A stretch of 64,000 bases of DNA from Brachycybe producta (GCA_036925085.1 JAUPFP010000032.1:1181001-1245000), one strand, 5' to 3'; counted from the first letter of the stretch, positions 10,580 to 21,425 are shown. Made by a program: numbers and translations. The notes: generated by a model from the sequence alone, not told the origin.

Positions 10580-11065
10580 AATAGGGCTGGCGATATTTTA
10601 AAGAAAATCGATTTTTAACGATATATCTAAAAATAAAAAATCGAGAAAAATCGAGAAAAATTGAGAAAAATCGAGAAAAATCGAAAAAAATCGAGAAAAA
10701 ACGAAAAAAATCGAGAAAAATTGAAAAAAATTGAGAAAAAACGAAAAAAAATCGAGAAAAATCGAAAAAAATCGAGAAAAAAATCGAAAAACCGAAAATA
10801 TCGAAATATAGAGAAAAAAAATCGAAATATCAGAAAAAATTTTAAACTAGTATTAGTGATCATTGTAAACCTACTCAACTTTAGTAGGGCCAAAGATGGC
10901 CTATTGGCCATTCAAACATTTTTTGATAATTTTCGATATTTTTTTTTTATTTTTTCTGTATTTCAATATTTCGGTTTTTCGATTTTTTTCGATAATATAT
11001 TTTTTATCAATATCGCACGATATTTATAAAAAATATCGATATATCGAAAATTTTGACAGCCATGT
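10580..11065. repeat. Foldback of AAAAATCGAG simple repeats
   Basis: The left part (10585-10830) is a degenerate AAAAATCGAGAAAAA array starting GCGATATTTTAAAGAAAATC. The right part (10915-11060) is its inverted counterpart, with TTTTCGATATTTTTT and GATATATCGAAAATTTTGAC. A unique spacer of about 80 bp separates them. A related TTCGATATTTCG background flanks the element at 51672-52408. KKIEKNRKK-like translations are not proteins. Confidence 0.55.
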
Positions 11066-11379
11066 TTATAAACACATTTTCTCCGAATTCTTTTTTTTTT
11101 TCTCGGCAATTTAAAGAAACAGAAAAATTAATCCGTAATTTTCTGATATTGTATGTTTCATTTCGAATTTTTTAAAAAAATGCCATTAGAAGAAAAAAAA
11201 ATAGTTTAGATTGAAGAGGAAGAAATGATTGGAAGAAAAAGTAATATTCAATTATAAAACATCAGCGGGTAATCTGCAACTTTCTTTCAACAACATCAAC
11301 ACCACACCCATTAGTTTAATTAAATGTGGTTTAAATCATTTAAATTGAGTGAGTGTCATGGGATTGGGATTTATTTGTT

Positions 11380-12510
11380 ATGTGTATGACGTTTGCCCTG
11401 AAGCCATTTGCCCGAAAGAGACATTTCCTTCTAAACAAATTCAGCTACAATATATTTCACATAAACAATTACACCTACAGTATATTTCACACGAAACATT
11501 TTTCACTGAAATATTTTTCCCTAAACTACTTCATCTAAACAAATTTACCTAAAATATATTTTGCCTAAAGTAATTTTCATCTAAATATTTTTTCTTCTAA
11601 ACCATTTTTTACCTAAACAAATTTACCTAAAATATATTTTGCCTAAAGTAATTTTCATCTAAATATTTTTTCTTCTAAACCATTTTTTACCTAAACAAAT
11701 TTACCTAAAATATATTTTGCCTAAAGTAATTTTCATCTAAATATTTTTTCTTCTAAACCATTTTTTACATAAAATATATTTTGCCTAAAGTAATTTTCAT
11801 CTAAATATTTTTTCTTCTAAACCATTTTACCTAAATAGATATACCTACATACAGTTCACCTAAAATATTTTCATCTAAAAAGATTTTTCTTCTAAACTAT
11901 TTTTCACCTAAAGAAATTTACCTAAATATAGTTTTACCTAAAATATTTCCATCTAAAAAAATTATTCTAAACAAATTCACCTAAATTCACATTATCCCCC
12001 ACCCCAAACATTTTCCGCCAAAATATTAATCCATAAACCATTTCACCTAAACAAATTCACCTCTAATATATTTTGCCGAAAGCAAATTTCCTCTAAATGT
12101 TTTTCTTCTAAACCATTTCACCTAAATAAATTCACCTACAAAACAGTTTTTACCTAAAATATTTCCATCTAAAATATTTCTTCTGAACAAATTCAGCTCA
12201 AATATATTTCACCAAAATTTATTTCACCTAAAAGCTATTTCACCAAAATTTATTTCACCTAAAAGCTATTTCACCAAAATTTATTTCACCTAAAAGCTAT
12301 TTCACCCAAATTCATTTCACCTAAAAGCTATTTCACCCCAAACATTTTTCATCGAAACATTTTTGCCTAAACCTCACCTAAACAAAATCAGTGAAAAAAA
12401 TTGACCTAAACAAATTGACCTAAAATATATTTTCCCTGAAGTAATTGTCCTCTTGTTTTTCTTCTAAACCATTTCACCTAAAATACATTCCACCCACAAT
12501 TCATACCCTC
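11380..12510. repeat. Degenerate CCTAAA-monomer satellite with 78-bp higher-order unit
   Basis: About 1.1 kb of short monomers ending in CCTAAA or TCTAAA. It begins with TTTGCCCTGAAGCCATTTGC, i.e. the foldback-array unit, and drifts into TTTCACCTAAA and TTTTACCTAAA forms. Between about 11550 and 11830 a 78-bp higher-order unit (TTACCTAAAATATATTTTGC start) repeats about three times. Around 12220-12330 a second local unit, TTTCACCTAAAAGCTA, repeats four times. The flank 12511-12827 shows nothing recognised. Confidence 0.65.
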
Positions 12511-12827
12511 TTTTTGACTATCAAACTGTGTTTGTGCTGCTGCTATTCAATGCTTTGTGTTCAATCAAATGTTTAACAAACAACATAAAAAAGAACCGTT
12601 CTCGGTCAATACTCTCTCCCACACATCCACGCGCACATGGCTCGCAAAAGAACAGACATAAGTTCAGAGGTCATGATACATTATATTCAAATATAAAAAA
12701 AAACTAAAAGGAAGAAGGAGTGGTAGATAATGCCATTGAATATGACTGAAATAGATTATTGTAGTAGGGAAAGCACCATGTGTTGACCACATCATTAGGA
12801 ATACATTACAGGAAGTTATATATGTTA

Positions 12828-13230
12828 CTGTCAGTCTGCGGAATCAGTCAATCTGCAGACTGGCTAGGCAATCAGGAAAACCACCAACCTGGTAGTGAAT
12901 CTGCAGACTGGCTAGGCAATCAGGAAAACCACCAACCTGGTAGTGAATCTGCAGACTGCCTAGGCAATCAGGAAAACCACCAACCTGGTAGTGAATCTTC
13001 AGACTGCCTAGGCAATCAGGAAAACCACCAACCTGGTAGTGAATCTGCAGACTGCCTAGGCAATCAGGAAAACCACCAACCTGGTAGTGAATCTGCAAAC
13101 TTCAACATCTGCAAAATTCCATACATTAAAATGTATGGAATTTTGCAGATTCACTAGCAGTTTGGTGGTTTTTTGCAGATTACCTAGGCAACCTACAGAT
13201 TGACTGATTCTGCAGATTGACAGGTCCATA
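12828..13230. repeat. Palindromic element with a 48-bp minisatellite in one arm
   Basis: The outer inverted arms are GTCTGCGGAATCAGTCAATC and GATTGACTGATTCTGCAGAT. The left arm contains five tandem 48-bp units (AATCTGCAGACTGCCTAGGC start), while the right arm holds only one decayed unit. The element at 59448-59640 is the same palindrome without the expansion. The 125-aa ORF with 16-residue repeats is the translated minisatellite. Confidence 0.7.
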
Positions 13231-13239
13231 TATATGATA

Positions 13240-13460
13240 CAAATTAAGGCGGCTTTATAGATATTCATTTTTCTTTCTTTTTTTCTACAGACGGCGCCAC
13301 TGTAGTGGCTCATGCAATGCTATATATAAGCGTTTCTGTAAAACGTGGATGCAAAAACGTCAAGCGAACGTTTTTTTAAAAAAAAACTTTATGAAAAAAA
13401 AAAAACTGAAATTGTTTATAAAACTAAAATGGTAAAGATGATTTTTTTGGGGATTTACAT
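13240..13460. repeat. Left half of a GGTGGCTGAATAG-family element
   Basis: Contains AAGGCGGCTTTATAGATATT, GACGGCGCCACTGTAGTGGC and AACGTCAAGCGAACG, then decays. The region to 13780 has no gene and only A/T-rich runs. Confidence 0.55.
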
Positions 13461-13781
13461 GTAGTTTTTTTTTTTGGACAAATTGAAGCCAAATTTAATC
13501 TCAACAGTTGAATGGACTTGTAACAAAAAAAAAATATGAAAGTTTCGTTCTCTAAAAAAAGCCCTTTTCAGACAACAGATTGTTGAAAGTAACATTTGTC
13601 AAATTAGACACAGTCAGAGTCACAATGAATGATGTTGAAAACTGAGGATTAGTCAGTCCATTGCCCCGCCCCCTTTTTCAAGAGCTTTTAAAGAGTCCCT
13701 GAGTTTCCTAACACGGAGAAAAAAAAGTATTTCAAAAGTCAAAATTTCAAAATTCTAGTTTAAAATTGATAATTTCTTGGA

Positions 13782-13972
13782 CAGGCAATTAGAAAACGGG
13801 ATGAACACAAGTTGGCTCCACCCTTTTTATGACGAACGCAACTTCTAATTGGTTGGTTATGTAGTCTGCTAATGCTCCGCCCTTTTCAACGTCAAACCAC
13901 ACAACAAACCAATTAGCAGTTGTCGTTCGTCATAAAAAGGGCGGAGCCAACTTCTGTTCATCCCGTTTTAGA
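13782..13972. mobile_element. Palindromic MITE (ACAGGCAATTAGAAA family)
   Basis: Left end ACAGGCAATTAGAAAACGGG; the right arm ends with the inverted CCCGTTTTAGAATTTCC, its tip decayed. Between them are GGCTCCACCCTTTTTATGACG, CTTCTAATTGGTTGG, GCTCCGCCCTTTTCAACG and the inverted copies. TTTCTTGG stands before the left end and again shortly after the decayed right end, consistent with an 8-bp target duplication. Confidence 0.7.
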
Positions 13973-14259
13973 ATTTCCTTTATTTCTTGGAAGTTCATTT
14001 TTTCCATTAAAAAATTGCAGATTTTTACAGATCCAACTGATATTTCATTCTGTACTCCCCCCCCCCCCCCCCCAACCGAAACCCGTCTCCCCTACTCTCA
14101 ACCCCTAAACACCTCTCTCCTCTACTCCCTACTCTCGAACTACCAACCCCAATCTCTTCCCCCTTATCCTCATTAATGCAGGAACTGGCAGTATACACAG
14201 GAAGTCCAAGAGATAGTCTCCCCCCCCCTCACTTTTCCCAATGAAAGAAATGTTAAGCC

Positions 14260-14575
14260 GGCCTCACGCGAACTGCTTTGTGGCGCCACACATAAACTGG
14301 TCTTCTTTTTAGCAGACCATTCATTACATAGCGGATGCTCACACGAGCCACCAAAACCACCATCAGTTTTTTTTTTTTCATGACCACAGTGGCGAGGAGT
14401 GGTTGAGTCCGGCCACAAGTGGCGACCACCGCCTGTTTGTCAGCAATGAACCTGATGATTAAGGTCGTACCCGTGGCACACCCTGACAGCAGGCTGTTGT
14501 TGTAAAACAAGCCGCATCAACCACTTTGCGCCACCACAAAGTGGTTCATATTTAGTCGCGGCTTAAGAAAGTTAA
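14260..14575. mobile_element. TIR element, CCGGCTTCACGCGAACCACTT family
   Basis: Left AAGCCGGCCTCACGCGAACT with CTTTGTGGCGCCACA; right CACCACAAAGTGGTTCATAT then GTCGCGGCTTAA, inverted. The interior (14300-14510) is moderately GC-rich, with GTGGCGACCACCGCC and GTGGCGAGGAGTGG motifs and no transposase. The 66-bp palindrome at 6433 is a minimal relative. Confidence 0.5.
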
Positions 14576-14954
14576 TCACAGGCGACTTTGGAAAGACCTC
14601 TCGGCGACAAAATAGAGTCGAGTTGTTGCCAAAAGCGAACACTTTTCAAAACACCGCGGTGTTTTAACAGACGCCTGTGTCGCCAAGGTTGGCGCCATTC
14701 AGTAGAAAATACATTGCGACGACAGCCCAGCGACCTTCGACTTCGTTTTGGTCGCCAAAAGCGGCGAAAAGACTTTCAGACGTTGGATGTCTGTCAAGGC
14801 GCTAAGGCCATTTTGACGTATTCGATACAAAAATATCGATATAAGCATGAAACGATACGATATATTTATAATTTTTAATTATTACAACACTACATTTTCA
14901 TGCAAGTGTGCCACTACCGCTGCGCCGATTTTTGAATGGCGCGAGATCCACACG

Positions 14955-15159
14955 ACAGGCAATTAGAGATCGGGATAAACAGAAGTTGGCTCCGCCCTTT
15001 TATGACGACCAGCAACTTCTAATTGATTTGTTGTGTGGTTCGACGTTGAAAAGGGCGGAACATGTGACGTGAGACTAAATAACCAACCAATTAGAAGTTG
15101 CGTTCGTCATAAAAAGGGCGGAGCCAACTTCTGTTCTTCCCGATTTCTAATTGCCTGTG
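14955..15159. mobile_element. Palindromic MITE with 8-bp target duplication
   Basis: Starts ACAGGCAATTAGAGATCGGG and ends CCCGATTTCTAATTGCCTGT. TCCACACG occurs immediately before (14947-14954) and after (15160-15167). Internal motifs are CTCCGCCCTTTTATGACG, CTTCTAATTGATTTG, the inverted AAAAGGGCGGAGCC, and GTGACGTGAG. An 8-bp duplication suits hAT-type mobilisation (inference). Confidence 0.8.
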
Positions 15160-15243
15160 TCCACACGCCACTGATTTTATCATCTCGTTGGCTCGCACCT
15201 GTAGTCTAGTGCAGAATGTATGAGAGGCGTTACGGGAAAAAGG

Positions 15244-16300
15244 TTAAGAGGATACATCGCAAAATTACTTCGAAAAATCTCCACAAAGAGCGCTAGCATA
15301 GTTTTTCTATTGAGCCCATAGACCCAATGTTAAAGAAGAAACGTTAGTTTTTAAAATACACACAGTCGCGGCGGCAATATGTTTATTTTTCATATTTAAA
15401 GTTGTCCAATTTTGTTGGTTCAAAGTGCAATGTGCAACTTAATTATATGCTGATCGAGTGATAGAATGACAAAAAATTAGAAAGTGTGCTTCTATTTTTA
15501 AATAGTATTTCAAAATGGCGAATTTTTAACTCGTCTCTTAAACTCCATTGAGTACGCGCTCGTAACCAAAAAATATCCAATAAAATGCTCGTAAAATACC
15601 TAAAAATAATTTAAAAAAAAAAAAAATAGAAAAATTCATCACGTGCGCCAATGTGTTGGCTTCACAATGGTTTATTTGTGGTTTTTTAAAAATTATTTTT
15701 ACGTATTTTTACGAGCATTTTAATGGATGTTTTTTTCTTATTTGGGCGTACTCAATGGAGTTTAACATAAAAGTTAGAAATTCGTGATTTTGAAATATTT
15801 TTAAAAAAAGAACTACACTTACCAATATTTTGTCATTCTATCACTCGATCAGCATATATTTAAGGTGCACATTGCACTTTGAACCATCAAAATTGGACAA
15901 CTTTAAATATGTAAAATAAACATATTGCCACAGCGACTGTGTATTTTAAAAATTAACGTTTTTCCTTTAACATCAAGTCTATATGGGCTCAATAGAAAAA
16001 CGGAGATTTTTGCGGAGATTTTTCGAAGTAATTTCGCGACAGGCAATTAGAAATCGGGACGTACAGAAGTTGGCTCCGCCCTTTTTATGTCGACCGGCAA
16101 CTTCTAATTGGTTGGTTATGTAGTCTGAGGTCACATGCTCCGCCCTTTTCAACGTCGAACCACATAACAAACCAATTAGAAGTTGCCGGTCGTCATAAAA
16201 AGGGCGGAGCCAACTTCTGTATACACGTCCCGATTTCTAATTTGCCTGTATTTCGCGAGGTCATTATAGTGAGGATAGAAGTTTTCAAATGCGCACCCAT
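15244..16300. mobile_element. TTAA-ended palindromic element, GAGGCTACATCGC family (copy 1)
   Basis: Left TTAAGAGGATACATCGCAAA followed by CTTCGAAAAATCTCCACAAA, GAGCGCTAGCAT and AGACCCAATGTTAAAGAAG. The right arm repeats these blocks inverted (GCGGAGATTTTTCGAAG near 16013). The two arms meet near 15600-15720 around AAATACCTAAAAATAATTT. The right tip is interrupted by the MITE at 16039-16249. Other copies: 46099-46650 and 53571-54391. No coding capacity. Confidence 0.7.
16039..16249. mobile_element. Palindromic MITE, perfect 8-bp TSD, nested
   Basis: ACAGGCAATTAGAAATCGGG ... CCCGATTTCTAATTTGCCTGT, flanked by ATTTCGCG on both sides (16031-16038 and 16250-16257). It carries GGCTCCGCCCTTTTTATG, CTTCTAATTGGTTGG, GAGGTCACATGCTCCGCCC, CCAATTAGAAGTTGCC and AAAAAGGGCGGAGCC. 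Inserted into the arm of the TTAA element at 15244. Confidence 0.85.
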
Positions 16301-16503
16301 TGACATAGTGCGTCCTGAAATGCACCCATATGAAATTAAATTCATGATTAGTTTTTATTTCTAGTTAAAAACAATTGAAATACATAAGCAACCTTGACAG
16401 ATCTACAGTTGTTGTTGTTTTTTTCTTTCAAAAAAAAAACAAAACAAACACATTTGACGTTGATGCAGGAATACGAAATACATTAATATCGTTACTTTCT
16501 TAT

Positions 16504-16834
16504 AGGTAGGGCTCGGATTTTTATGCAATATCAAAAACAAGTGTTTCTCAATCTTTGGCCGAATAGAAAGTTACAAAGTAACAATGACTTGTTTAAGTCA
16601 ACCAACAATTATGCTGTTTTTTTTTTTAAATAAAAAATGTTGATTTGAGGCTAAAAATGCTAGTTGACAACTGATAATAAACCAACAGCTAACCTCTAAT
16701 CAGGCTTTTTTTTATTAGAAAATACAGTTGCTCTAATAAAGATGAATATACTTCACAATTGGCACTTGGGCCACAAGTTGAGAAACATTTGGCTTTATAT
16801 TTTCATAAAAATCCTCGCTCTACTTATAGCTGTG
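16504..16834. mobile_element. TIR element, AGGGCTCGGATTTTTATGC ends (copy 1)
   Basis: Left AGGGCTCGGATTTTTATGCA, GTTTCTCAATCTTTGGCC; right GGGCCACAAGTTGAGAAAC and CATAAAAATCCTCGC, inverted. Copy 2 is at 56932-57437. No ORF of interest. Between 16301 and 16503 nothing is recognised. Confidence 0.55.
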
Positions 16835-17505
16835 CTACGGAGCCCTGTAAAGGACAGGCGAGATTTTTTTTTAAATCTCGACATGTCGACTTTAATCTCG
16901 AAATGTGACTTTAATCTCGAAATGTCGACTTTTATCTCGAAATTTCGACTTTTTTTCCAAAATTTCGACATTCCGACATTTAATCTCTTTTATCCGCGGT
17001 CATGTTAATTATGCCATGTTGTGTGCACCATACTCGAATAATTAAATTATTACAAGCGCCCTCTTGTAGCAGCAATAATTTGATTATTAAGAGTATGGTG
17101 CGCACAACATGGCATAATTAACATGGCCGATTACGAGATTAAAAGTCGAAATGTCGAGATTAAAAGTCGAAATGTCGAGATTAAAAGTCGAAATGTCGAG
17201 ATTAAAAGTCGAACTGTCGAGATTAAAAGTCGAACTGTCGAGATTAAAAGTCGAACTGTCGAGATTAAAAGTCGAACTGTCGAGATTAAAAGTCGAACTG
17301 TCGAGATTAAAAGTCGAACTGTCGAGATTAAAAGTCGAACTGTCGAGATTAAAAGTCGAACTGTCGAGATTAAAAGTCGAAATGTCGAGATTAAAAGTCG
17401 AAATGTCGAGATTAAAAGTCGAAATGTCGAGATTAAAAGTCGAAATGTCGAGATTAAAAGTCGAAATGTCGAGATTAAGGTCGAAATGTCGAGATTTTTA
17501 CAGAA
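16835..17505. mobile_element. Foldback element with 21-bp TCGAGATTAAAAGTCGAA arrays (copy 1)
   Basis: Left end ACGGAGCCCTGTAAAGGACA then GCGAGATTTTTTTT and about five inverted units (CTCGACATGTCGACTTTAAT). The core 16994-17127 is itself palindromic: TCATGTTAATTATGCCATG, GCACCATACTC, AATAATT, a CGCCCTCTTGTAG loop, then the complement. The right arm is about 16 tandem 21-bp units (TCGAGATTAAAAGTCGAAAT plus G), with a block of AACTG variants in its middle. The true right end is lost into the element at 17506. The 172- and 144-residue ORFs across the array are artefacts. Confidence 0.8.
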
Positions 17506-17592
17506 AACGTCTATGAACCAGAACATTATCCACTGCAGTCGCGCCATCTGGAGCGACAAAAGCAAAATGAATATCTATTCAGCCACCTTAAG
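17506..17592. repeat. Right end of a GGTGGCTGAATAG-family element
   Basis: CGTCTATGAACCAGAACATT, CCACTGCAGTCGCGCCATC and AATATCTATTCAGCCACCTTAA: the inverted terminus of the TTAA family, abutting the truncated foldback array. Confidence 0.6.
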
Positions 17593-17759
17593 AAAAGACA
17601 GTTTACAACAAATGCAATTTCTTTTTATGAGAGTTGACTGAACTATGAGGTTTTTTTATGAGTTAAATACATCAATGTGGTAAATAGAGTTCACAAATAG
17701 CCTATTGTATAGTTTTTCATCAATCACCATGAAACAGGGGACTCATTGTAGAAAAAGTC

Positions 17760-18125
17760 ATAAAATTGTGACAGTCATTATGTGTTACTACTTCATGACT
17801 GTCATATAATTGTGTTGCCTCATTACAGAAACTGAATAAGGCTGTCATATGAGCTGTAAACAGTCACAAAATCAAATTACAAAATATTATTATGACAGCT
17901 ATTGTGACAGTCATTGTGTGTTACTACTTTATGACTGTCATATAACTGTGGCGACTCATTATAGAAACGGAATGAGACTTTTGCTCATATGCACAGTAAA
18001 TTGTCATATCTAGCTCATAACCTAGTAACAGTCACAAAATCAAATTACAAAATATTATTATGACAGATATTGTGACAGTCATGGTGTGTTACTACTTTAT
18101 GACTGTCATATCAGTTTTGTTTTTG
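17760..18125. repeat. Tandem ~160-bp repeat with GTGACAGTCAT motifs
   Basis: Three degenerate head-to-tail units each carry ATTGTGACAGTCAT, GTGTTACTACTTTATGACTG and AACAGTCACAAAATCAAATT followed by ATTATTATGACAG. Each unit also has internal inverted TGACAGTCAT/ATGACTGTCA. No coding signal. Confidence 0.6.
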
Positions 18126-18234
18126 TTCTGCTTTTTATGTCATTTTTGTTGTGTTTTTGTCTCGAACTCATGTTGCACTTTTGTCATCTTCATGTGAACC
18201 AGGCTTGATAGCATAAAACCAGGAAGAGCATTTT

Positions 18235-18650
18235 TACACTATTTCGACCTAGGCGCAATAAGGCGCGCGCCTAGAGCCCTCAATTTTTAAGGACCCTCAA
18301 ACTTTACTGACTGATAAGACATAAATTATACACAAATTGTCAAACAACTAGGGCCCTATTACCCCACTGCGCCTTGGGGCTTAAAAAACGCGCCCCGCCA
18401 CACTATATGAAGATATATAAAATATGCACAAAAATTGAAAATTTATAAACGTGCGCGCGCATGCGTGCATATGCACGACACGCATGCGCACACAATACTA
18501 GGGCCCTAATACCCCACTGCGCCTTGGGGCTTAAAAAACGCGCGCGCCACACTATACGAAGATATATAAAGATGCGCAAAAATTAAAAATTTATAAACGT
18601 GCGCGCGCATGCGTGCATAGGCACGACACGCATGCGCACACAATACATAC
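18235..18650. repeat. Two direct copies of a ~150-190-bp repeat with GCGCATGCGTGCAT
   Basis: Units at about 18355-18500 and 18503-18650 share CTAGGGCCCTAxTACCCCAC, TGCGCCTTGGGGCTTAAAAA, CACACTATA and ACGTGCGCGCGCATGCGTGC. The alternating purine/pyrimidine block could adopt Z-DNA. 18651-19079 has no recognised feature except a G run near 19003. Confidence 0.6.
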
Positions 18651-19079
18651 CCAAAAGATGAGGTTGAATATGAGTACAACCCATTTCAAACAAGCTGGAC
18701 ACCCCTTCAAAGACATTTTTCTTTTCAGTTATTAGATTTTACTATTTTTTTTTTTAGTTCCTCCCTCCTGGTTCCTTATGATCCCCACTTATTACTGTTA
18801 TTATCCTTATGATTATAATGATGCAGACCACAGATTCACAGTTTAAAAAAATGTGTTCATCAGAGTAGAACTCAACAACAAATGAAATCAAGGAAGATGA
18901 GAGAGACTTATTACAGTAAACACCAAGCCTCATTCACAATAAAATTTACTACAATACATTTTAGCAATTTTACAACCAAACAAGAGAGAGAAACAAACAC
19001 AGGGGGGGGGAATACAAATAGGCCAATTTTTCCCCCCTCAAGGCTTTCCTTGATTGGAGGACGCGTAGGACAAATGAAA

Positions 19080-19272
19080 CCACTCTGCCCAGCAGTAAAA
19101 TTTTTGTTGGCCCCGCCCTTTTATGAGCGTCAGACCAAATATCAACTAATTAGAAATTGGAAAGGGCAGAGCATGTGACGTCAGACCAAGTAACAAACCA
19201 ATTAGAAATTGATGACGCTCGTAAAAGGGCGGGACCAACAAAATTTCTACTGCTGGGCAGAGATGCCTGTAT
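19080..19272. mobile_element. Palindromic MITE (GC-box/CCAAT family, GCCCAGCAGT variant)
   Basis: Arms GCCCAGCAGTAAAATTTTTG...CAAAATTTCTACTGCTGGGC enclose GCCCCGCCCTTTTATGAGC, AACTAATTAGAAATTGG, GTGACGTCAGACCAAG, CCAATTAGAAATTG and AAAAGGGCGGGACC. The right tip is ATGCCTGT. A relative lies at 46845-47031. Confidence 0.65.
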
Positions 19273-19369
19273 CAATAGCGTATAAAGATGTAGGTGGCGC
19301 CACAGTACAGGTCTGAAAAACTATTTTCTTTTTTTTTTACCTTATAACAGGGCAAGAACTCCAAGGGGA

Positions 19370-20475
19370 CGGACAATTGGGTGCGGTGAATCTCGTACGG
19401 AATTGCAAACCATGTTACTTTTTAATCCGCGTTTTACTAAATGTTCAAATTTCAATTCTATTCTGGGTAGGGTATCCTTTAAACCGCGAATTAAAAGTAA
19501 AATAACTTTCCATAATACACGATCTGCTGTGAATCGCCTTGAATCTGTGAATCTCTTATATGATTTTCTTCAATGTCGACCCCCTTGCCAAAGCCGCAGA
19601 ATAATGAGATACACGGTACACGTGACAAGGGGGAAGACATTAAGGGTGATTCTCGTCCGGTATGGCAAGCCATTTTAATTTTTATCTGCGTTTAATTGGA
19701 TTTTCAGATTTTAATTCTATTCTTGATACCATGTAAAATGCGAATAAAAAGTAAAATGACTTTCCATAATACACGATCTGCTGTGAATCTTGGTGAATCG
19801 TTGTGAATCTCGTACATGATTTTATCCAATGTCGGCTCCTTGAGAAACTCACAGTGGCAATGGGGGACGAATTACATTGGGAAGAGCTTTTGACGTCATG
19901 CATGCTACGTTCACATCAAGGGGAACGACATCGAAGAAGTTCATGTACGAGATTTACTAAGATTTACAAAAATTCACCCAGATTCACAGCAAATCGTATG
20001 TATGCAAAGCCATTCTATTGCAAGTAAAATCTGTAATTCCAGTAAGCTTCCCCTCCCCAACGTCTGCCCTGTTCTTTCACATTGGCTGCAGGATTGTACT
20101 GTATAGTATCTCTCCAGAAACCTTGCACAGGTTGAGCTCAAAGGGGGGGGGGGGAATACATTGAGGGTGAATCTCGTATGGTGTCGCAAAACATTTTACT
20201 TTTTATTCGCGTTTTACTGAATTGATAAATTTCAGTTCTATTCTGGATGTCCAGTAAAACACGGATAAAAAGTAAAATGACTGTCCATAACACACGATCT
20301 ACAGTGAATCTTGGTGAATTTTTGTGAATCTCTTACATGATATTTGTTTAATGTCGGCGCGCTTGGTGGCCTTATTACTGTATATGACAAGAAAACTCAT
20401 AGTGGTAATAGGGACTCAATCATTCCAAAGAGCTTTACGTCATAATGTCGTGTTCATGTTGATGATTTATGTAAT
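19370..20475. repeat. Three tandem/dispersed copies of a ~300-bp repeat (GGGTGAATCTCGTA)
   Basis: Units near 19385, 19640 and 20165 each contain GGTGAATCTCGTA or similar, TTTTACTTTTTATTCGCGTT-like, AGTAAAATGACTTTCCATAA, ACACGATCTGCTGTGAATC and a TCCAATGTCGGC block. An inverted partial copy lies at 55030-55250. Unidentified family; small ORFs in it are not conserved between copies. Confidence 0.6.
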
Positions 20476-20763
20476 ATGATTTTATTATACTAATGTTGAT
20501 AGGTAAATAATTAGATCGAATGTTGTCATGCGTCAAATTTCAGTTCTAAAGCCCCATTTACACCTACAATAATGTCTTAAATAAATGTATAAATTAATTT
20601 ATGATTGTGAGAATGCATATGTACAACGACGTGAAAGTTAAATTTTTGTTCAAGATTGCATTAATGTCGAACATGTTCTATTTTTCTTAAATGATCGCAT
20701 CTACTATAGAGCGCTTTCTTAGGCTAAGCATCATTCTTATGTAATTGTACAATGCGCTTAGCT

Positions 20764-20915
20764 GGCAGGCCCGGACTGGCCCGGCCGGTTGACCGGCGAT
20801 CGCCAGTCAATTGGGGGCCAAAAGAAAATGGGGTCCAAAAATAAATAAATTAAAAAAAATCGGGCCAACACAATTTCATAGCCGGTGGGGCCAACCACAA
20901 GCCAGTCCGGCCCTG
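20764..20915. mobile_element. Short TIR element, CAGGxCCGGACTGGC ends
   Basis: Left CAGGCCCGGACTGGCCCGGC and right AAGCCAGTCCGGCCCTG form inverted ends about 150 bp apart, with inner GGTTGACCGG and CCGGTGGGGCCAACC also complementary. Such CAGGGCCGGACTGG tips are typical of hAT-type non-autonomous elements (established knowledge; assignment inferred). Confidence 0.55.
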
Positions 20916-20992
20916 CGCTCTGCAACATATTTAGCACAACTCTCCCCAATTCTCTTGTCTAGAAGATCACGATAAACTTTCACACTACGCAC

Positions 20993-21110
20993 TGTTCTGC
21001 GGCATCCTGCGCACTGTTCTGCGGCATCCTGCGCACTGTTCTGCGGCATCCTGCGCACTGTTCTGCGGCATCCTGCGCACTGTTCTGCGGCATCCTGCGC
21101 ATGTTATTTA
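20993..21110. repeat. 22-bp tandem repeat, five copies
   Basis: GCGCACTGTTCTGCGGCATC plus CT is repeated head to tail about five times. A minisatellite; translations are artefacts. Confidence 0.75.
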
Positions 21111-21129
21111 AGTAAAAATGTTCGAATAC

Positions 21130-21425
21130 TTTTACTTGTGTATAACTGCCGATTGACACTTATAAAGTAATTTATACATTTTATGTATCAAACCACTAAC
21201 GAAAACATTCATTTAATTGACACAAATATGTAAGTAAAAATTGTCTGTGTAAAATTTAGGGGGCTTTAGAAAAGGGGGATTTTAAACAAAAATCCGATTT
21301 TTTATTTTTCTAAAGCCCCCTTTACATCGACAATTTTTACTTGCATATTTGTGTCAATTAAATGATGAATGTTTTCGTTAATGATTTGGTACATAAAATG
21401 TATAAATTATTTTATAAAGCTGGAA
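21130..21425. mobile_element. Palindromic element, GGGGGCTTTAGAAAA centre
   Basis: Long inverted arms: ATACATTTTATGTATCAAAC...AATTGACACAAATATG and GGGGGCTTTAGAAAA on the left, TTTTTCTAAAGCCCCCTTTA, ATATTTGTGTCAATTAAATG and ACATAAAATGTATAAATTA on the right. The centre is about 30 bp (AAAAATCCGATTTTTT). A diverged half copy is near 20545-20660. The downstream 21435-21530 block (CTAGCAACTAGCGACTAGC) pairs with 58225-58330. The rest to 22298 is unassigned. Confidence 0.6.

Noticed and set aside
10627..11029. K/N/R-rich and F-rich ORFs on both strands
   Set aside because: Low-complexity AAAAATCGAG foldback array.
12780..13157. 125-residue ORF with 16-residue repeats
   Set aside because: 48-bp minisatellite in a palindromic element, open on both strands; the sister element lacks it.
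14588..14878. 96-residue plus-strand ORF
   Set aside because: Short, no homology, within repeat-like sequence rich in GGCGACxxx motifs; no supporting splice or start context.
17123..17641. 172-, 144- and 121-residue ORFs with EIKSRNV or similar repeats
   Set aside because: A 21-bp tandem unit without stops gives open frames on both strands; no start context, homology or splice signals.
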